A stretch of DNA of 14,958 bases from Chloroflexota bacterium (GTDB taxonomy: Bacteria > Chloroflexota > Anaerolineae > Aggregatilineales > UBA2796): positions 1 to 14,958 of the forward strand of contig JAGHYP010000034.1 of the NCBI GenBank assembly GCA_017743585.1, read 5' to 3'. Shown here one piece after another: positions 1 through 8,038 of the stretch. Position 1 is the first letter of the stretch, and each line of letters starts with the position of its first letter. The notes beneath the pieces are model-generated. The model was not told where the DNA came from. It searched no databases and saw nothing but the letters and a program-made list of their open reading frames with translations. Both the position numbers and the translations under genes were made by a program.

Positions 1-1089
1 TTGGCAAGCTCGCTGGCAGAGCCATTGCGCGGCGTGCCGCTGCTGGCATCTTCAGCCGAGCCGCTCGCCTTCGCCCTGATCGTGCTGCTGACCACTTATC
101 TCTCGCTGATCATCGGCGAGCTAGTGCCGAAGCGCTTGGCGCTGACCGATCCCGAGCGGATCGTCTCGCAGGTTGCTGCGCCGATGCGCTGGCTCTCGCG
201 CGTGGCGGCGCCGCTTGTGCGCTTCTTAGATGGCTCGGCCAGTTTGATATTGCAGCTGCTGAACGTGCGCCCTTCAGCGTTGCCTGAGGTCACTGAACAA
301 GAGATCAAGGCGATGATCGCGCAAGGCGCGCAGACGGGCACTTTTGAAGAGACCGAGCGCGAGCTGGTGAACGGCGTCTTTCGGCTTGCCGATGTGCGCG
401 TGGGCGCGCTGATGACGCCTCGCACCGAAGTGACGTGGTTCGAAGTGAACGAGCCGATTGAGTCCGTGCGCGAAAAGCTTCTCAAGAGCGGCAAATCGCG
501 CTTCCCGGTGGCGCGCGGCAGCCTTGACAATGTGATTGGCGTGGTGCGCGCCAAAGATTTGCTGGCGCGCGCGCTCGCCGGTGAGCCGCTTGATCTGACA
601 GCGTGCCTGCAGCCGCCGCTCTTCGTGCCTGAGACGCTCACGGCGCTCGAGATGCTCAATCGTTTTCGAGATGCCAACACGCACATCGCGCTGATCATTG
701 ACGAGTACGGCGGCTTGCGCGGCGTGGTGACCATTGCCGACGTCTTGGCGGAGATCGTCGGCGGCAAGTATTTTGAGGAAGAGGCGGCTGAGCCTGAGGC
801 TGTGCAACGCGAAGACGGCTCTTGGCTGGTTGACGGGATGATGACGATTGATGAGTTCGCTGAGCTATTTCCGACGCTGCGTCTGCCCGCCGAATCAGAG
901 CGCGAGTATCAGACGCTCGGCGGCTACCTGATGAGTCAGTTCGGGCGCATTCCGCAGATCGGCGACTTGCACGAAGCAGACGGCTTGCGCTTCGAGGTGG
1001 TGGATATGGACGGCTACCGCGTGGATCGCGTGTTGGTCTCGCCGCTGCCGCCCTCTGAGTCAGCACAAGCGGCGGCGCAGGAGGCCTAG
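1..1089 (+). CDS. CNNM/CorC-type membrane protein with CBS pair (5' partial)
   Basis: Family members are membrane proteins linked to magnesium or cobalt efflux and often labelled hemolysin C-like. The reading frame is open from base 1, so the N-terminal part of the DUF21 membrane domain lies outside the window; the TTG at base 1 is not a credible start. Visible parts, numbered from base 1: a hydrophobic segment at about 22-39 followed by the DUF21 hallmark GELVPK (39-44); a first CBS motif beginning GALMTPRTEV (135-144) and running to about 190; a second CBS motif at about 200-255 with IIDEYGGLRGVVTIADVL; and a C-terminal CorC_HlyC domain at about 268-347 (DGSWLVDGMMTIDEF, then LGGYLMSQFGRIP). 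The order is the standard family architecture. The protein ends in a short Ala-rich tail and a TAG stop. The ion transported cannot be read from sequence. Confidence 0.92.
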   Translation: MASSLAEPLRGVPLLASSAEPLAFALIVLLTTYLSLIIGELVPKRLALTDPERIVSQVAAPMRWLSRVAAPLVRFLDGSASLILQLLNVRPSALPEVTEQEIKAMIAQGAQTGTFEETERELVNGVFRLADVRVGALMTPRTEVTWFEVNEPIESVREKLLKSGKSRFPVARGSLDNVIGVVRAKDLLARALAGEPLDLTACLQPPLFVPETLTALEMLNRFRDANTHIALIIDEYGGLRGVVTIADVLAEIVGGKYFEEEAAEPEAVQREDGSWLVDGMMTIDEFAELFPTLRLPAESEREYQTLGGYLMSQFGRIPQIGDLHEADGLRFEVVDMDGYRVDRVLVSPLPPSESAQAAAQEA

Positions 1090-1256
1090 AAACTCGGGCG
1101 CGTTGGCAACGGCGTCAGCGTCGGCGAAGGCGTCAGCGCGATGACGGGCAAACGCGGCGGACGCGGCATAGGCGCCCTAATCGCCTTGCAACTCTGCACA
1201 AACGGGCAGCGGAAGACTTCGGGCGAAGGGCGCGCTTGAAAGAGAAGGAGACGCTC
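1086..1256 (-). pseudogene. Possible C-terminal remnant of a Thr/Pro-tailed protein
   Basis: The minus strand here has a stop-free frame ending at the TAG at 1088-1086. Its last residues read IALTPSPTLTPLPTRPSF, the Thr-Pro repeat common as a linker or tail in Chloroflexota surface proteins. Just upstream it has Cys residues in RCPFVQSC. Further upstream the frame becomes Arg-rich, and no convincing start or ribosome-binding site appears. I read it as a possible decayed 3' end of a gene convergent to the CBS protein. Chance in GC-rich DNA cannot be excluded; the direct repeat GGCGTCAGCG (1110-1119 and 1128-1137) is the DNA form of the TP repeat. Confidence 0.3.
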
Positions 1257-1290
1257 AAGCGCTCTTGACAGCCGCCTTCGCGCTCGCGCG

Positions 1291-1317
1291 CGCCTAGATT
1301 CACTGCGCCCCTAGGCG
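1291..1317. repeat. Inverted repeat, 7-bp arms
   Basis: CGCCTAG (1291-1297) and CTAGGCG (1311-1317) are perfect reverse complements separated by 13 bases. They lie in the GC-rich gap between the CBS protein and the methylase, about 60 bases before the putative methylase promoter. No T-run follows. It could be a weak terminator or an operator; the evidence is only the symmetry. Confidence 0.3.
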
Positions 1318-1368
1318 ATTGGGTCAGCAGGGCCGCCGCTTGTGCGCACCTCGCGCGCGCTGCTGCTC

Positions 1369-1395
1369 TTGATGTGCTAGAATATGCGCTAAAAT
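1369..1395 (+). promoter_or_regulatory. Candidate sigma70-type promoter for the DNA methylase gene
   Basis: Two overlapping possibilities are visible. TGCTAGAAT (1375-1383) is an extended -10 without a good -35. TTGATG (1369-1374) and TAAAAT (1390-1395) form a -35/-10 pair with a short 15-base spacer. Either places transcription start near 1390-1402, shortly before the SD-like GGAGAG (1419-1424). This argues against the longer frame starting at GTG 1374, which would lie inside the promoter. Confidence 0.4.
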
Positions 1396-1430
1396 GTTCT
1401 AACGAACTGCACAGCAGCGGAGAGATGCTT

Positions 1431-4430
1431 GTGATCAGCACATATCGCCAAGAGACGCTCAACATCGCTTTCGCTCAGATACTGCACGCTGAGGGCATCG
1501 CGCTGGCGCCTGAGAGCGTCTTGCGCGCCGATGAGCGCCGTCGCTTGCCGGATATCGTCCTGGATTATCGCGGCTTGCGCCTGATGGTCGAAGGCGAAGT
1601 GGACGATCTGCTTGAGCCTGAGGAGAAAGCCTACCGCGCGGCGCGCCGCCGCCTCGAGGAGGGTCTGGCGCATATCGCGATCGGCGTGGTGTATCCTGCG
1701 CTGTTGCGCAACGTGCCGTTCAGGAAATTACATCGCGCTATCCACGAGAGTCGGCTGCGCTTCGTGGTGCTGATTCCCTCAGCGCTTGAGGCGAGTTTCG
1801 TCGAAGGCAAGGTGAGCGACTTCAGGGACATGCTGGAGCGCGCTTACGATCACTTGCTGCGCGAAGACGAGGTGAGCGAAGCGGTCGCCATCATCGAGAG
1901 TGCGGTCGAGCAATTTGCGCAAGTGGTCATCCAGCATTTCTCGGCGCGCTTGCCTGAGATCGCCGAAGTGCTGGAGATGAAATATCAGCCGAAGAGGCGG
2001 CGCAGGCGCGTTGTTGCGCCTGAGGACGAAGACGCTGAGGATGTTGAGCTTTCGCGGTCGGCTGCCGTCTCGGAGACAGCGCACTACGCGGGCGTCGCGC
2101 GCATTGCGGGCTTGATCGTGCTGAACGCGCTGATCTTCCAAGAGCTGCTCTCGCAGAGCGTGCAGAGCGTCAAGAATTTGAACAGCGCAGCCGCTGAGCG
2201 CACGCCGACGCTGACCTTCTCAGAGATCTGGCAGGGCATCTACACGCAAATTGACTACTATCCGATTTTCTATCTCGCGCATCAGGTCATCCTCAGGCTC
2301 TCAAGCACGGCAGTCATCGTCGAACTCTTCGACAAGCTGATTCGGGCGGCAGTGCGCATCGCAGGGATGCGCGCCGCGCTCCAGCACGACCTGATGGGTC
2401 GCGTCTATCATCGCCTGCTCTCACAGGCGAAGTTCCTTGGCACGTACTACACCAGCATCCCCGCTGCCGTGCTGCTGCTCAAATTGGCGCTCCATCCTGC
2501 GCGCTGGCGAGTGGATTGGAGCAATTTCGATGAAGCACGGCAGTTTCGCGTTGCCGATCTCGCCTGCGGCACTGGCACGCTGCTGATGGCGGCTGCCGAT
2601 GCGATCACCAACAATCATGTGAACACATGCAGCGAGCGAGGCGTTGCATCGCGGCGCGCTGATCTGCAAAGGGCGCTCGCCGAAGAGATTCTGTACGGCT
2701 ATGATGTGCTTGCCTCTGCTATTCACATAACTGCTTCAACGCTCGCCTTGCGCGCCCCTGAGCAGACCTTTCGGCGGATGAACCTGTTCGCGCTGCCGCT
2801 CGGCGGCGAGGGCTTACGCTTGGGCAGCATCGAGTTCGGGAACGCCTTCCAGATCGCGTTGCCGCAGGACTTATTCGGCAGCGCACGCCAAGTGACGGGC
2901 AGCGGCGATACTATCACCTATTACGCGCCGCTGCCCAAGCTGGATTTATGCGTGATGAATCCGCCATTCGTGCGCAGCGTCGGCGGCAACCTGCTCTTCG
3001 GCAGCCTGCCTGAGGATGTGCGCAGCAGCATGCAAAGGCGTCTGCAGCGCATGATCCAGCAACGGAATTTATCGGCAAGCACAACAGCAGGCTTGGGCGC
3101 GGTCTTCGTGGCAGTGGCGCATCCATACATCAAAGAAGGCGGGCGCATCGCGCTGATCTTGCCGAAGGCGCTGCTCTCAGGCGTGGCGTGGGAAAAGACG
3201 CGCCAGCTAATCAACCAGCACTATCGCCTTGAGTATTTGATCGTCAGCCACGATCCTGAGCAGTGGAATTTCTCGGATAGCACAGCGCTCAGCGAGGTCT
3301 TGCTGATCGCGCGCAAGGTGACAGATGACGAATCAGGGATGCCTGAGGGCGAGCGCCCTGACCTATACGACCTGCCCAGCAATGGCAACGGCAATCCGAC
3401 TATCTTCACCCTGCGGCGCAATCCGCTTGCCAAAGAGCATTTTCAGGGCACGGTCGCCATCAATCTGCATCGCAACGTCCGCACTGTGCTGGAAGCCTTG
3501 ACTGTGGCGCAAGTGGTGGCGCGCACAGATCACGTCAGCTTGGTGGGCGGGCAGGGTGAGACGAGCATTTACTACGGCAACACTGAAATGGCGACGACCT
3601 GCCTTGTGCCGTATGAGGTAGCAGCTGAGAATTGGATGCTACCCTGCGCTTTCGCACAAATTGACCTCATCCGCACAGCGCGTGATCTATTGCGAGGTGA
3701 GCTCTGGATACCCGGCGTGCGCCGTCGCACGGCGCTCAACCTTTGCCGCTTGAGCGAGCTTGGCGATCTAGGCCCTGATAGACGCGCCATTCACAACGCC
3801 TTTGAGCTGAGCAGGCGAAGGACGCTCTATCGCGCCTTCTGGGGGCATGATTCTAGGCAGGTGGTCAGCATCGCGCAGAAGCCAAACAAATATTTGAGGG
3901 CACGCTCAACTGCTGCGCCAAAAACCCAGCTGGGTTGTCCGGAGAATCTGTTGCCGCGCAGCTCACAACTGCTATTGAGTGAAAGGATGCGGCTCAACAC
4001 GCAACGTTTGTTTGCAGTGCGTCTCTCTCAGCCTGCTCTCTCCAACGTTTGGTGGGGCTTCCAACTCAACCGTCAGGATGAACGCCATGAGAAAGCCTTG
4101 GCGCTTTGGTTGAATGGGACTCTTCACATCCTGATGGCGCTGGCGAATCGCATTGAGACGCATGGCGCTTGGGTGCAGTTCAAAAAACAGACACTGGCTG
4201 CGCTGCCTGTGCTGGACGTGCGCTCGTTGACCGAGTGGCAGCTGGATAAGCTGGTCGAGGCGTATGATCGGCTCTGCGATCAGCCGCTCTTGCCTTTCCC
4301 AGAGATGGAGCGCGATCCCACGCGCGCCGCGATTGACGCCGCGCTCAGCGAGGCGCTCGCCCTGCCCGATCTGAGCGGCTTGCGAATCCTTCTAGGGCAA
4401 GAGCCCATCATCAGCCTGAAGCGGCTATGA
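1431..4430 (+). CDS. N6-adenine DNA methylase with N-terminal PD-(D/E)XK-like domain (type IIG-like)
   Basis: A predicted single-polypeptide DNA methyltransferase, probably also a restriction enzyme. Numbered from GTG 1431 (999 residues): an N-terminal domain with PDIVLDYRGLRLMVEGEV, giving a nuclease-like D41...E54-x-E56 pattern with Glu where Lys is usual, as in BamHI; a helical linker (about 120-330); SAM motif I ADLACGTGTLL around D376; catalytic NPPF at 510-513 (N6-adenine class); and a roughly 400-residue C-terminal region likely holding the target-recognition domain. GGAGAG (1419-1424) lies 6 bases before GTG 1431 but abuts ATG 1425, so 1431 is slightly preferred; ATG 1425 remains possible. 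No separate specificity or restriction subunit is adjacent. The methylase assignment is firm; nuclease activity and target site are inference. An orphan methylase is the alternative. Confidence 0.88.
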   Translation: MISTYRQETLNIAFAQILHAEGIALAPESVLRADERRRLPDIVLDYRGLRLMVEGEVDDLLEPEEKAYRAARRRLEEGLAHIAIGVVYPALLRNVPFRKLHRAIHESRLRFVVLIPSALEASFVEGKVSDFRDMLERAYDHLLREDEVSEAVAIIESAVEQFAQVVIQHFSARLPEIAEVLEMKYQPKRRRRRVVAPEDEDAEDVELSRSAAVSETAHYAGVARIAGLIVLNALIFQELLSQSVQSVKNLNSAAAERTPTLTFSEIWQGIYTQIDYYPIFYLAHQVILRLSSTAVIVELFDKLIRAAVRIAGMRAALQHDLMGRVYHRLLSQAKFLGTYYTSIPAAVLLLKLALHPARWRVDWSNFDEARQFRVADLACGTGTLLMAAADAITNNHVNTCSERGVASRRADLQRALAEEILYGYDVLASAIHITASTLALRAPEQTFRRMNLFALPLGGEGLRLGSIEFGNAFQIALPQDLFGSARQVTGSGDTITYYAPLPKLDLCVMNPPFVRSVGGNLLFGSLPEDVRSSMQRRLQRMIQQRNLSASTTAGLGAVFVAVAHPYIKEGGRIALILPKALLSGVAWEKTRQLINQHYRLEYLIVSHDPEQWNFSDSTALSEVLLIARKVTDDESGMPEGERPDLYDLPSNGNGNPTIFTLRRNPLAKEHFQGTVAINLHRNVRTVLEALTVAQVVARTDHVSLVGGQGETSIYYGNTEMATTCLVPYEVAAENWMLPCAFAQIDLIRTARDLLRGELWIPGVRRRTALNLCRLSELGDLGPDRRAIHNAFELSRRRTLYRAFWGHDSRQVVSIAQKPNKYLRARSTAAPKTQLGCPENLLPRSSQLLLSERMRLNTQRLFAVRLSQPALSNVWWGFQLNRQDERHEKALALWLNGTLHILMALANRIETHGAWVQFKKQTLAALPVLDVRSLTEWQLDKLVEAYDRLCDQPLLPFPEMERDPTRAAIDAALSEALALPDLSGLRILLGQEPIISLKRL

Positions 4431-4459
4431 CGCACAGCGGCAAAAATCTGCCTGGTGCG
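4431..4459. terminator. Hairpin between convergent genes, possible bidirectional terminator
   Basis: CGCAC (4431-4435) pairs with GTGCG (4455-4459), and inside it GGCA (4439-4442) pairs with TGCC (4449-4452) around a 6-base AT-rich loop, with a small internal bulge. It occupies nearly the whole gap between the two stop codons. No T-run follows on either strand, so intrinsic termination would be weak. Confidence 0.35.
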
Positions 4460-4463
4460 CAGC

Positions 4464-5330
4464 TCACAAAGCCTGTGCTAGGATCAGCGCGCCCGGCGCC
4501 AGATATACGCCAAAGAGCTTTTGAGCGAAATTCCCCAGTTCGAACGCCAGCTTCACCCTGAGCTTCGCTCGGTCGCTGTGCAGAGCATCTCGAGCTGAGA
4601 CGTACAGAACACGATAGCCTATTTCTTCTAACAACCTGAGATGAGAGCGCACAGGCATTGAGTGACGGTGATCGTTGGTCGCGGCGCGCATCAATCGCTT
4701 GCCCAGCTCGGCATTCAGGATAGCGAGCCTGATGCCGAGCGCAAATAGCCAAGATTTATCAACGACGCGCATCAACAAATAGCCGCCCTGACGCAGCACA
4801 GCTTTGAGATGAGCCAACTCGCTGCGCTGATCGTGCCAATAGCAGTTCACATCCAAGCACACCACGCCGTCAAACGGCCGCTTGACGTGTTCCGGGAGCG
4901 CTGCAGCCGATTGGCACTGGTAGGCTTCCAGACCAAGCGAGCGCACGTAAGAGACCGCTGCTGGCACAATATCGTATCCGCAGACCTGATAGCCAAATTC
5001 TTGCGCTGCTTGCATGAAGCCACCATACGCACAGCCGACATCTAAGAGGCGCGCGGGCGCAGGCAAATGCTTGGCGAGCAGTTTCAGGCTTGTCCGATAC
5101 AAGCGTTGCTTGTATGCGTTGAGCTGAACGCCCGTTTGACTATCGCCCCAAGCCATTTGCTCCGTGTGCTTGATCTCAGCCGCCAGATCGTACGGCTCTG
5201 TGCTGAAAAAGGCGCGACAGCGCCTGCACTGCCGCCAGCACTGCTCGCTTCGGTTGGATGGGCTGAAGCGAATTGGCAATTCAAACGAATCTGTGCTGCC
5301 ACACGCCGAGCAACGGGCTGAGCTCGTCAT
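4464..5330 (-). CDS. SAM-dependent methyltransferase with N-terminal zinc-finger motif
   Basis: A 288-residue class I methyltransferase. The N-terminus carries two cysteine pairs, CSAC (7-10) and CRRC (35-38), consistent with a small zinc ribbon. The Rossmann domain starts with motif I LLDVGCAYGG (95-104) and acidic D120 at the end of strand 2; FDGVVCLDVNCYWHD is the motif IV region. This zinc-ribbon plus methyltransferase layout is frequent in polysaccharide clusters, where such enzymes methylate sugars; that substrate is inferred from context. It is the last gene of the minus-strand glycan operon. ATG at 5330-5328 has AGGAT 8 bases upstream, and only 4 bases separate it from the TAG of the preceding GNAT gene in its corrected frame, suggesting translational coupling. 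The acceptor molecule cannot be told from sequence. Confidence 0.85.
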   Translation of the reverse strand: MTSSARCSACGSTDSFELPIRFSPSNRSEQCWRQCRRCRAFFSTEPYDLAAEIKHTEQMAWGDSQTGVQLNAYKQRLYRTSLKLLAKHLPAPARLLDVGCAYGGFMQAAQEFGYQVCGYDIVPAAVSYVRSLGLEAYQCQSAAALPEHVKRPFDGVVCLDVNCYWHDQRSELAHLKAVLRQGGYLLMRVVDKSWLFALGIRLAILNAELGKRLMRAATNDHRHSMPVRSHLRLLEEIGYRVLYVSARDALHSDRAKLRVKLAFELGNFAQKLFGVYLAPGALILAQAL

Positions 5331-5334
5331 GATG

Positions 5335-6257
5335 CTACATCCTATCTCTCTCGTATCTCTCTCGAAGCGGCAGCGCGCTGCCTGACAGCGTGGCGATCAA
5401 GCCTTCTGCCTTACGCAGCGGCCGGTTTTTTGGGAAATGCTTCAGCAAGCGCCGCAGCAGCGCCTGCCCGAAGCGGCTCGCCAATGGGGGCGCAAGGCTG
5501 GGTGCAGCACAAAAGCGCGATGCACAGCCTGCGCTTCGAAGCCGACTTTCAATTTGAACTGATGTAGACCTTCTTCTGCCCAACTTTGCACTGAACGAAC
5601 GCCGTAACTGACCAATGCGCGCGGCGACTCGACCAAGTAATGGCGCAGCGCGTGATAGAGCAGCGTATCGTTCGGGCGATACTTAAGAGCGTCCGTACAG
5701 GAGAACAGGCTCTCAAATTCCACCCAGTCTGCCACTTCGGTGATGGAGAGGAAAGCGATCAGCCGCTCGCCGAGCCATGCGCCTAGATAGACATTGGCAG
5801 GCGAGCGCGCGCGCTCCGAGAAACGCCGCTCAAAAGAGCGTCTATCGGCGTCGCTCAAGCCGGCGCGCCGCCGCGTATCAGCGTAAGCAGGGTAGCCATG
5901 CTGGAGCACGTGCTCTGCCGAGAGCGGCTGGATGGTGAGCGCCGCCGTGCCGCGGCGCACATTTCGGCGCATGGCGGCGGCCAATTTTTCTAGTGCACAG
6001 GCATGGTGACGGCACAAGTAGATCACAGTGTTAGCAGGCTTCGTCGCGCTTGGCAGCTCTAGGCAGCTCACCACAAGCGCACGGCGCAAGGCTTGGCGCA
6101 CTTCGGCTTGCGTTGGCGTGTTGAGCGCGAAGACAGGCACGCGCAACATTGACCAACGCTCGTGGCGCGTCCAGAACGTCCCTTGCGTCCCTCGCAGAAA
6201 CGCGCGTTCATTGGGATACAACAGGCGTAAGTGCGCTTCTAGCGTCAGCGTGCTCAC
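5335..6257 (-). CDS. FemAB-like GNAT acyltransferase, C-terminus frameshifted
   Basis: The frame as read runs 6257 to 5442 (271 residues) from GTG, with GAGGT 6 bases upstream and 9 bases after the transferase stop. It resembles the GNAT/FemAB-like acyltransferases of glycan clusters: a basic stretch MRRNVRRGT, a substrate strand VYLGAWLGERLIAFLSI, DTLLYHALRHYL, then SYGVRSVQ and FKLKVGFEAQAVHRAFVLHP. After FVLHPAL the frame runs into low-quality sequence, while another frame continues as PPLASRFGQALLRRLLKHF and ends at TAG 5335-5337. One extra C in the run at 5486-5490 (G's on the plus strand) restores a 307-residue protein ending 4 bases before the methyltransferase start. The acyl donor and acceptor are unknown; acetylation of the amino sugar made by its neighbours is plausible. 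The fold call is moderate and the frameshift call is strong. Confidence 0.72.
5343..5364. repeat. Perfect tandem repeat of 11 bp, two copies
   Basis: TATCTCTCTCG occurs twice back to back (5343-5353, 5354-5364). On the minus strand it encodes the RERYERD end of the frame-corrected GNAT and abuts the AGGAT ribosome-binding site of the methyltransferase. Copy-number slippage would shift the frame, since 11 is not a multiple of 3. Confidence 0.75.
5486..5490 (-). other. Inferred 1-base deletion in a C5 run of the GNAT gene
   Basis: The coding strand has CGCCCCCATTGG. Read as is, it gives RPHWRAASG, a short out-of-character tail. With six C's it gives RPPLASRFGQ and joins the frame that stays open to TAG 5335. 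The restored length, 308 codons including the stop, fits exactly between neighbouring genes. This is either a real mutation at a homopolymer or a base-calling error. Confidence 0.7.
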
Positions 6258-6266
6258 AAAGTGACC

Positions 6267-6854
6267 TCAACGAAACAGGGCGAGGAAGGTCTGCCATAGC
6301 ACGCCCAGATCGCTGAGCAGCGTGGCGCGCTCTATGTACTGTAAGTCAATCGCCAACTTGTCGGGCATGATTTGTTGAATGTAGCGCGTCTCCCAGTCGG
6401 GGCCTGAGAGCAGCGCTTGCTCGTCCCGATAGCGCACGGAAGCAGGGCTCGTCATGCCCGGACGGACGCGCAGCACGCGCCGTTGCGCCTCCGTGTAAAG
6501 CGCCACATAGCGCGGGTCTTCCGGACGCAGCCCGACAAGGCTCATCTCGCCGCGCAGCACGTTGATCAACTGCGGCAGCTCATCGAGCTTGGTCCGCCGC
6601 AGGAAGCGCCCAATCGGCGTGATGCGCGGATCGTGCGCAGTGGTGATGCCCGCGCCGATCTTATCCGCGTCGACCACCATTGAGCGAAATTTGTAGAGCT
6701 TGAACGGCACGCCATGCCGACCGACGCGCACAGCGCGGTAGAAAACCGGGCCGGGCGAGCTGAGCTTGATCGCAATTGCCACGCCAAGAAAGAGAGGCAA
6801 AAGCAAAACAAGCGCCGTAGCGCTGACCAGCACATCAAAAAGGCGTTTGACCAT
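6267..6854 (-). CDS. PglC/WcaJ-family monotopic phosphoglycosyl transferase (sugar transferase)
   Basis: It should transfer a sugar-1-phosphate from a UDP-sugar to undecaprenyl phosphate at the membrane, the first committed step of a lipid-linked glycan. The 195 residues match the small PglC-type enzymes without the extra transmembrane domain of WcaJ. Features: MVKRLFDV followed by a hydrophobic re-entrant helix (about 8-30), SSPGPVFYRAVRVGRHG (32-48), KLYKFRSMVVDAD (52-64), the catalytic Asp-Glu dyad in KLDELPQLINVLRGEMSLVG (D91, E92), then LRPED, where most relatives have PRPE. ATG at 6854 lies 5 bases after the aminotransferase stop and the stop lies 9 bases before the GNAT start, so it sits inside the operon. 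The sugar is probably the 4-amino sugar made by the two upstream enzymes, by analogy with bacillosamine pathways. Family call is very secure. Confidence 0.93.
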   Translation of the reverse strand: MVKRLFDVLVSATALVLLLPLFLGVAIAIKLSSPGPVFYRAVRVGRHGVPFKLYKFRSMVVDADKIGAGITTAHDPRITPIGRFLRRTKLDELPQLINVLRGEMSLVGLRPEDPRYVALYTEAQRRVLRVRPGMTSPASVRYRDEQALLSGPDWETRYIQQIMPDKLAIDLQYIERATLLSDLGVLWQTFLALFR

Positions 6855-6859
6855 AGCAC

Positions 6860-8038
6860 CTAGCGCCGAAAAGCGGCTGCCACATCATACACAGCGTTGA
6901 TCACATCTGCCACGTCCGCGTCGCTCAAGCGCGGATGCAGCGGTAAGGAGATCAGCCGTTGATACTCGCGGTAGGCGATAGGGAAATCCTCGGGTCGCCA
7001 GCCGTAGCGATTTCGGTAGTATGGATGCAGGTGAACGGGGATGAAATGCACGCTGGTGGCGATGTTGCGCGCTCTGAGTTCCTCGATGAACTGCGCGCGC
7101 GTGATGCGCAATTGCTCAAGATTCAGGCGCAGCGTGTACAAGTGCCAGGCATGCTCAACATTGGCGCGCTCAGTAGGCACTTGGACTGCCTCAAGGTTGC
7201 TGAACGCGGCTTGATACTGCGCCACGATAGCGCGCCGCCGCGCTTGAAAAGCGGCGAGGCGCTTCAGCTGCACTATGCCAATAGCGGCTTGAATATCGGT
7301 CATGTTGTATTTGAAGCCTGGCACCACCACTTCGTAGTACCACGAGCCTTCGCTGCTGTAGCGCTTCCATGCATCGCGGTTCATGCCGTGCAAGCTCCAA
7401 AGGCGCGCTTCGGCAATGCGCTCGGGCGCGCCTGTCAGCATACCGCCTTCAGCAGTGGTCAGGTTCTTAGTGGCATAGAAACTGAAGGCAGTGAAGTCGC
7501 CTAGCGTGCCAATCACTCGCCCTTCGTACTTCGCGGGTAGCGCATGCGCCGCATCCTCGATCACAGCCATCCGATGCTGCGCTGCCAGCTCCCAAAGCGG
7601 GCGCATCTCAGCGGGATGCCCCGCAAAATGGACGGGCATGATCGCCCTAGTGCGCGGCGTGAGCTTGGCCGCGACCTGTTCTGGATCGATCGTCAGCGTC
7701 TCTGGCTCAACATCTGCTAGGATAGGCACAGCGCCGACGTGTTCGATCACGTTGGCGGAGCAAATGAAAGTGAGCGGCGTCGTGATCACCTCATCGCCCG
7801 CGCCAATGCCCAGCGCCGCCAAAGCGATGTGCAAGCCGCCCGTGCAAGAGTTCAGCGCTAAGGCCGCAGGCGCGCCGATGTACTCAGCGAAGAGCTGCTC
7901 GAATTGCTTGGTCTTCGGGCCGGTCGTGATCCAATCCGAGCGCAGTGTATCTACAACGGCCGCGATCTCTTCCTCTGAAATAGCAGGCGGTGAAAACGGC
8001 AGAAACGTCGCGCGGCGCTGAAAAACCCGATTTTGCAT
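6860..8038 (-). CDS. DegT/DnrJ/EryC1 PLP-dependent sugar aminotransferase (PglE-like)
   Basis: It transfers an amino group, normally from glutamate, to a keto-sugar nucleotide. The 392 residues are the usual length. Visible: the substrate end SDWITTGPKTKQFE (34-47); NSCTGGLHIAL (63-73), which binds PLP phosphate; VIEDAAHAL (159-167) with D162 contacting the pyridine nitrogen; and FSFYATKNLTTAEGG (185-199) with K191 as the Schiff-base lysine. The C-terminal half has the typical GFKYNMTDIQAAIGIVQLKRL and HFIPVHLHPYY. ATG 8038 has AAGGA 6 bases upstream. It follows the 4,6-dehydratase by 36 bases and precedes the sugar transferase by 5. In the PglF-PglE pair such an enzyme makes UDP-4-amino-4,6-dideoxy-GlcNAc; the exact product here is inferred. 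The gene is intact although the dehydratase feeding it is broken. Confidence 0.93.
   Translation of the reverse strand: MQNRVFQRRATFLPFSPPAISEEEIAAVVDTLRSDWITTGPKTKQFEQLFAEYIGAPAALALNSCTGGLHIALAALGIGAGDEVITTPLTFICSANVIEHVGAVPILADVEPETLTIDPEQVAAKLTPRTRAIMPVHFAGHPAEMRPLWELAAQHRMAVIEDAAHALPAKYEGRVIGTLGDFTAFSFYATKNLTTAEGGMLTGAPERIAEARLWSLHGMNRDAWKRYSSEGSWYYEVVVPGFKYNMTDIQAAIGIVQLKRLAAFQARRRAIVAQYQAAFSNLEAVQVPTERANVEHAWHLYTLRLNLEQLRITRAQFIEELRARNIATSVHFIPVHLHPYYRNRYGWRPEDFPIAYREYQRLISLPLHPRLSDADVADVINAVYDVAAAFRR

Noticed and set aside
1374..1430. GTG 1374 as the methylase start
   Set aside because: It overlaps the candidate promoter elements and lacks a ribosome-binding site; GGAGAG precedes GTG 1431 at good spacing.
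1133..1465. Minus-strand 110-codon open frame
   Set aside because: It lies mostly in another frame of the promoter region and methylase start, is Arg/Ser/Ala-rich and lacks domain features; a GC-rich shadow.
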